From the NCBI GenBank assembly GCA_016192995.1, contig JACPTB010000008.1:1-50769 (forward strand): a DNA stretch of 50,769 nucleotides, read 5' to 3'. This document shows positions 47,582-50,769 of this stretch, in pieces. Position 1 is the stretch's first letter. Every line of letters starts with the position of its first letter. The notes under the pieces were generated by a model. It searched no databases. It saw nothing but the letters and a program-made list of their open reading frames with translations, and had not been told where the DNA came from. This DNA comes from Candidatus Woesearchaeota archaeon. Lineage in GTDB: Archaea; Nanobdellota; Nanobdellia; Woesearchaeales; DSVV01. The translations under genes and the position numbers were made by a program.

Positions 47582-47962
47582 TCATACAAGTTCTTCTCTA
47601 GGAATTTCAAGATTATTAAAATCATGATCGTAACTTAAAACACTATCACAATCTTCTAAAAGAGCAATCGTATAATGAATTAAATCAATAAACTTGAGTT
47701 GAGGATATTTGTTAGCTCTTTTTAACGACTCAAAAATAATATTAATATTAACCTCTTTAATAGTGATATTTGATTTTAATAGAGCTTTAATGCAGAGAGT
47801 TGCATTTTCTCTTGATGTTTGAAATTCAATGATGTTAAATGCTTCAACTAAAACAATTGCATCAGTAATGAGGTTTTCTTCTCTGATTGTCCTCTGACAT
47901 TTCTCTTGAAATTCATTTGCATAAAATGCATACGCTACAATATTACTATCAACAAATTTCAT
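47582..47962 (-). CDS. PIN-domain toxin (VapC-like)
   Basis: 126 residues. PIN motifs: MKFVDSNIVAYAF (first Asp), DAIVLVEAFNII (Glu), and a late acidic group KFIDLIHYTIALLEDCDSVLSYDHDFNNL. This gives a probable metal site as in VapC RNases. It overlaps the upstream AbrB-type antitoxin gene by 4 bp. It would cleave RNA unless neutralised; this follows from family knowledge. Confidence 0.85.
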   Translation of the reverse strand: MKFVDSNIVAYAFYANEFQEKCQRTIREENLITDAIVLVEAFNIIEFQTSRENATLCIKALLKSNITIKEVNINIIFESLKRANKYPQLKFIDLIHYTIALLEDCDSVLSYDHDFNNLEIPREELV

Positions 47963-48192
47963 CTGAACATCTTCTCATTGTAGTTATCCATCTCTTGAGC
48001 AGTTAGTACTTTTTTTGGTTGAATATGCTTTGTTTTTTCAAACATTTTTTCTAATTCATTACCTATAGGTTTTATTAGTAACATATTATCTTTTTCTTCA
48101 ATCTCTACTTTGCTACCTATTTTTAATCCTAATGCACTTCTCAATTTTGCAGGTATGGTTATTTGTTGACCCCTACTTATAGTTACAATCAT
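47959..48192 (-). CDS. AbrB/SpoVT-type antitoxin (VapB-like)
   Basis: About 77 residues. The N-terminal MIVTISRGQQITIPAKLRSALGLKIGSKVEIEEKDNMLLIKPI is an AbrB/SpoVT swapped-hairpin DNA-binding domain. The C-terminal part (NELEKMFEKTKHIQPKKVLT) should contact the toxin. Start 48192 has AGGGAT a few bases upstream; ATG 48204 is in frame but less likely. First gene of the pair and probable autorepressor. Confidence 0.85.
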   Translation of the reverse strand: MIVTISRGQQITIPAKLRSALGLKIGSKVEIEEKDNMLLIKPIGNELEKMFEKTKHIQPKKVLTAQEMDNYNEKMFR

Positions 48193-48392
48193 GTTATCCC
48201 TCATTATTCATGATTAATGATACATTAATATATAAACTTTTCTATGATTTATTAGTCCCACTAACTGTTATTAGAATCCCTAATTCTTTAAATATCCGTT
48301 TGATTTATACTGTGACAGATAGATCATATTAGCACATTAAACGATTATATGGCAACTTATAACAATGGCATATATTATAATGGTGAATAACT

Positions 48393-48653
48393 ATGGCTGA
48401 ATTATATATAAGCATCTTGCAAACACCGCCTTCAATGCCTACAGCACAGGCATATGGCAGTTTTGGATTAAGTCACGGAAGTCCACTTAGTTATAACGGT
48501 AGCAGTATGGTTCAAGGTTATGATCCTATTGCACAAATGACAAATAGATCAACAGGAACATTACCGGAAACTGTGAAGAAATCTCTAGGGATTATAGATA
48601 TGAATCAGAAATTACCAGGTTATGGAGACATATCTTTGCAAAATGGTAAATAA
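48393..48653 (+). CDS. 86-residue hypothetical protein
   Basis: Ser/Gly/Pro/Tyr-rich and probably unstructured (PPSMPTAQAYGSFGLSHGSP, MTNRSTGTLPETVKKSLG). GGTGA lies 7 nt before the ATG. It stops one base before the zincin gene begins, so the two may be co-translated. No family recognised; possibly a substrate or partner of the downstream metalloprotein. Confidence 0.5.
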   Translation: MAELYISILQTPPSMPTAQAYGSFGLSHGSPLSYNGSSMVQGYDPIAQMTNRSTGTLPETVKKSLGIIDMNQKLPGYGDISLQNGK

Positions 48654-48654
48654 C

Positions 48655-49443
48655 ATGATTTATCAACAACAAGTTTATGTTCCTAACCATACTTCTTTCT
48701 CAAATACTTATCACTCTGATTCTTCTCCAGGACTTGATGATCTTGTTTTTCATTATGTATCCCCTAGTACTAGGGCTTCAGATTCCCAAACTGAAGTAAT
48801 TAATTTAGATAGTATCCATCAAAAACAACAATATTATGGAGTTAAGAGCTGTTTATCTGCGTACCTACCGCACCCACCTCGTGAATATCATCATGTTGTT
48901 GATAATTTTCTTCATATTTATCGACCAGTAACGCAGTTTATTGGCAATGCTGAACAGATTAAACAGTATATTCTGGAAGCATTTAAATTAACAACGGGAA
49001 ATGAATTACCTGACGACATATCAATTACGATATCCTCAGCAGAGCAATTGCAGAGAATACATGGACAATTCAGCAGCGAATGGAGCAATGGCATCCAAGG
49101 ATTTTCTTTAAATAAAACACGGCAAGTATTTGTCAAAGAAGGAGATTTAGATAGAGTTATGCTTGTTGTTGGTCATGAAATCGGCCATGTATTATCTAAT
49201 ACTCTTGACAACAAGCATGACGAGGAAGCAAAAGCATTTGCCTTTGAGATTCCATGGATGGAAGCAATTATTAAACATAACATTGCCAATCTTAAAGATA
49301 ATATTAATTTGGATTTTATTCCTGCAAACAATGGATTACATGACATTGCGTTTGGTTTTGTAAAGAAAGTAATCAACTCTGGAAAACAAGCATTGGAATT
49401 ATTTAAAGATTTGATTAAAGGAGAGGCTCCGGTAAAAATGTAG
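48655..49443 (+). CDS. Zincin-like metalloprotein
   Basis: About 262 residues. HEIGHVL at about residues 177-183 is an HExxH zinc site, with a possible third ligand in DEEAKAFAFEIPW downstream, as in gluzincins. No signal peptide is visible, and no further family features are recognised. The first 60 residues are low in structure (Ser/Tyr/His-rich). ATG 48655 is preferred over an upstream ATG at 48622 that overlaps the preceding gene. Protease activity is likely from the motif but not proven. Confidence 0.65.
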   Translation: MIYQQQVYVPNHTSFSNTYHSDSSPGLDDLVFHYVSPSTRASDSQTEVINLDSIHQKQQYYGVKSCLSAYLPHPPREYHHVVDNFLHIYRPVTQFIGNAEQIKQYILEAFKLTTGNELPDDISITISSAEQLQRIHGQFSSEWSNGIQGFSLNKTRQVFVKEGDLDRVMLVVGHEIGHVLSNTLDNKHDEEAKAFAFEIPWMEAIIKHNIANLKDNINLDFIPANNGLHDIAFGFVKKVINSGKQALELFKDLIKGEAPVKM

Positions 49444-49446
49444 TTT

Positions 49447-50658
49447 TTACCCTATAAAATACACTATAACTGGCACTAACAAACATCCCATGAGATGATT
49501 CTTGCCAATTTTTTGCAATGATGCTGTTATGCCAACTGCTGTTGCAGTACCTAATATCAATAATCCAATCAAACCATCAAAGTAAAAACTTAATAATATA
49601 ATAAATATTATAATACCTGTAATTATTTTTGCATAAGGCGCTTTTGAAATAAGATACGCAAATATTTTAGATAATGACAATGACAGTAATGCAGCAATTC
49701 CAGCAACTATAATACTAACTATTAAAAATAATATCATCACTTCAAAAGAAACTTTCCCCATTATTTTCCCCACCGTTAAAACAGCACCATTTCTTGCTTT
49801 TTCTAAAAGATAAATAGTAGCAATTGAAACAACCATATTCACGGTATTGATACCTCCCACTAATATGAGAAAACCTTTATCTTCTATATTTTTAAGAAAT
49901 GTTTGAGCAACGATTGCAGCCTGGCTGCTCCCAAAACCAGGAAGAAAGCCTGCAAAGTACCCTGCAAGCACAGCTCCGATGGTGCTTTTTATTAAAATAA
50001 GTTTTGAAATGATAATCTCTTGAACTGATGTTTGTTGAGGAATAGTTGATTTTTCCAAAATACTCATCACTAATAAACTTAATCCAAACAAGCCGCTCAG
50101 CAGATGAAATAATGGCTGTTTTATCTCAGGAAAATTTAACACCAAGATACCTAAAATACCTGAAGTGAAAAATAACATAAAACTCCAGCATTTTTTATGC
50201 AAAGTTGGTTCTCTGAAAATAAGAAAACAAACTACTATGACTAGAGCAATGCCCATGTAATCTTTAGTCAAGGGATAAAGAAAGTCCATACTTTTTATTA
50301 TCACCGGAAAAAATATTATTGTCATTATTAATCCAAAAAAACTGCCTATAATGGTTAAAACAACTGCTTCATGGGCTTTTCCTTCCAAGAGCATCCTATG
50401 TCCTGGCAATGCATTTAATATTTGATCTTCAGATGGCGCGCCTAAATAAATACTCGGTAATGCATCAAGAAATGTATGGGTTATTGCCATTGCAATAGTA
50501 AAACATCCTAAACTAAGCGGAGAAATATATTTTAAAATAAGTGAGCTTGCTGTCAACACTACCGCGCAAACTAAATTGATATGGATACCGGGAGTTAAGC
50601 CGGTGATGATCCCGGCGGTTATACCAACCAATGTTGCTAAAAGTATTTCTATGAACAT
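49447..50658 (-). CDS. TctA/DUF112-like membrane protein
   Basis: About 403 residues with roughly ten membrane helices. Two internally related motifs, GLTPGIHINL near the N-terminus and GFLPGFGSSQAAI near the middle, are typical of the TctA family (PF01970/COG1784), the large membrane subunit of tripartite tricarboxylate transporters; archaeal members are often without TctB/TctC, as here. The substrate is unknown. ATG 50658 has an AAAGG site upstream; frames reaching further upstream (to 50742) would run into the tRNA gene and are rejected. Confidence 0.8.
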   Translation of the reverse strand: MFIEILLATLVGITAGIITGLTPGIHINLVCAVVLTASSLILKYISPLSLGCFTIAMAITHTFLDALPSIYLGAPSEDQILNALPGHRMLLEGKAHEAVVLTIIGSFFGLIMTIIFFPVIIKSMDFLYPLTKDYMGIALVIVVCFLIFREPTLHKKCWSFMLFFTSGILGILVLNFPEIKQPLFHLLSGLFGLSLLVMSILEKSTIPQQTSVQEIIISKLILIKSTIGAVLAGYFAGFLPGFGSSQAAIVAQTFLKNIEDKGFLILVGGINTVNMVVSIATIYLLEKARNGAVLTVGKIMGKVSFEVMILFLIVSIIVAGIAALLSLSLSKIFAYLISKAPYAKIITGIIIFIILLSFYFDGLIGLLILGTATAVGITASLQKIGKNHLMGCLLVPVIVYFIG

Positions 50659-50690
50659 TTTTAAACCTTTATTTTTATCCATGTATAGAG

Positions 50691-50769
50691 CGGAGTGGGC
50701 GGGACTTCCAAATCTCAAGGGATGCAAGATTTTTGAACCCACATGAGATGGTTAATCTCACCATGGCAT
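50691..50769 (-). tRNA. 3' part of a class II tRNA, probably tRNA-Ser, with a T-loop intron
   Basis: Read on the minus strand. The end of an anticodon stem (ATGCCA) is followed by a long variable arm (TGAGAT TAACC ATCTCA), T-stem GTGGG (50738-50742) and CCCGC (50699-50703), acceptor strand CCACTCC (50692-50698) and discriminator G (50691). CCA is not encoded. The T-loop is broken after TTCAAA by about 27 nt (50705-50731); removal restores TTCAAAT. A long variable arm plus discriminator G fits tRNA-Ser. The anticodon and 5' half lie beyond the window. Confidence 0.6.

Noticed and set aside
50659-50742. N-terminal extension of the TctA-like protein
   Set aside because: It overlaps the tRNA gene; the membrane protein starts properly at 50658 after an AAAGG site.

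Overview
The window looks like a piece of an AT-rich archaeal chromosome, most likely a DPANN lineage close to Woesearchaeota or Pacearchaeota; the lineage is my inference. Archaeal signs are aIF1A, a PAC2-family protein, a Bat-type HTH_10 regulator, a COG1407-type phosphoesterase, TATA boxes 24-28 nt upstream of apparently leaderless start codons, and the 3' part of a class II tRNA whose T-loop seems to carry an intron. Bacterial-type traits are mixed in: a complete SUF operon with SufS, SufD and SufU, Fis-type helix-turn-helices and toxin-antitoxin modules.

Layout. 1-1120: 3' end of an unidentified gene, a 54-residue histone-fold protein, and a cysteine-bearing HTH regulator. 1195-6426: sufB-sufD-sufS-sufU-sufC, preceded by a 16-bp inverted repeat. 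6440-10300: a nucleotidyltransferase/small-protein pair, a zinc alcohol dehydrogenase, a candidate structured RNA and an HTH_10 regulator. 10299-14248: Nudix hydrolase, small membrane and hypothetical proteins, an MtnA-like N-terminal domain, a metallophosphoesterase and two paralogous lipoproteins. 14452-19447: Ski2-like helicase, ParA, a DUF4258/zinc-finger-AbrB toxin-antitoxin pair and a permuted GTPase. 19619-21713: SppA and aIF1A diverging from one symmetrical TATA box, then GDPD. 21786-28653: a PKD surface protein and two paralogous Cys-rich/acidic/FecR-like secreted proteins. 28932-34351: regulator, CCA/OAS-like nucleotidyltransferase, about 1 kb of AT-rich non-coding DNA, methyltransferase and PAC2. 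34326-43777: two giant Cys-rich membrane-anchored surface proteins of 1951 and 1178 residues. 43869-50769: small zinc-binding protein, hexapeptide acyltransferase, MNT-HEPN fusion, Fis-HTH protein, VapBC-like pair, a zincin, a TctA-like membrane protein and the partial tRNA.

The most unusual feature is a set of short, protein-free, nested-hairpin elements scattered through the window. Families A (4 copies), B (3) and D (2) differ in nearly all stem sequence but share one design: complementary outer arms, complementary middle arms, and an apical 9-bp stem closed by a 13-nt loop of the form TCTCTGGAACYYC. Family C (2 long copies and one 59-bp copy) has a different core. Where both ends are intact, all copies of A, C and D are flanked by 8-bp direct repeats that look like target-site duplications. 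Nine of the ten sites lie within about 30 bp downstream of a stop codon, or supply the stop codon. They read as non-autonomous mobile elements with a conserved folded core and a preference for gene 3' ends. No transposase is visible in the window.
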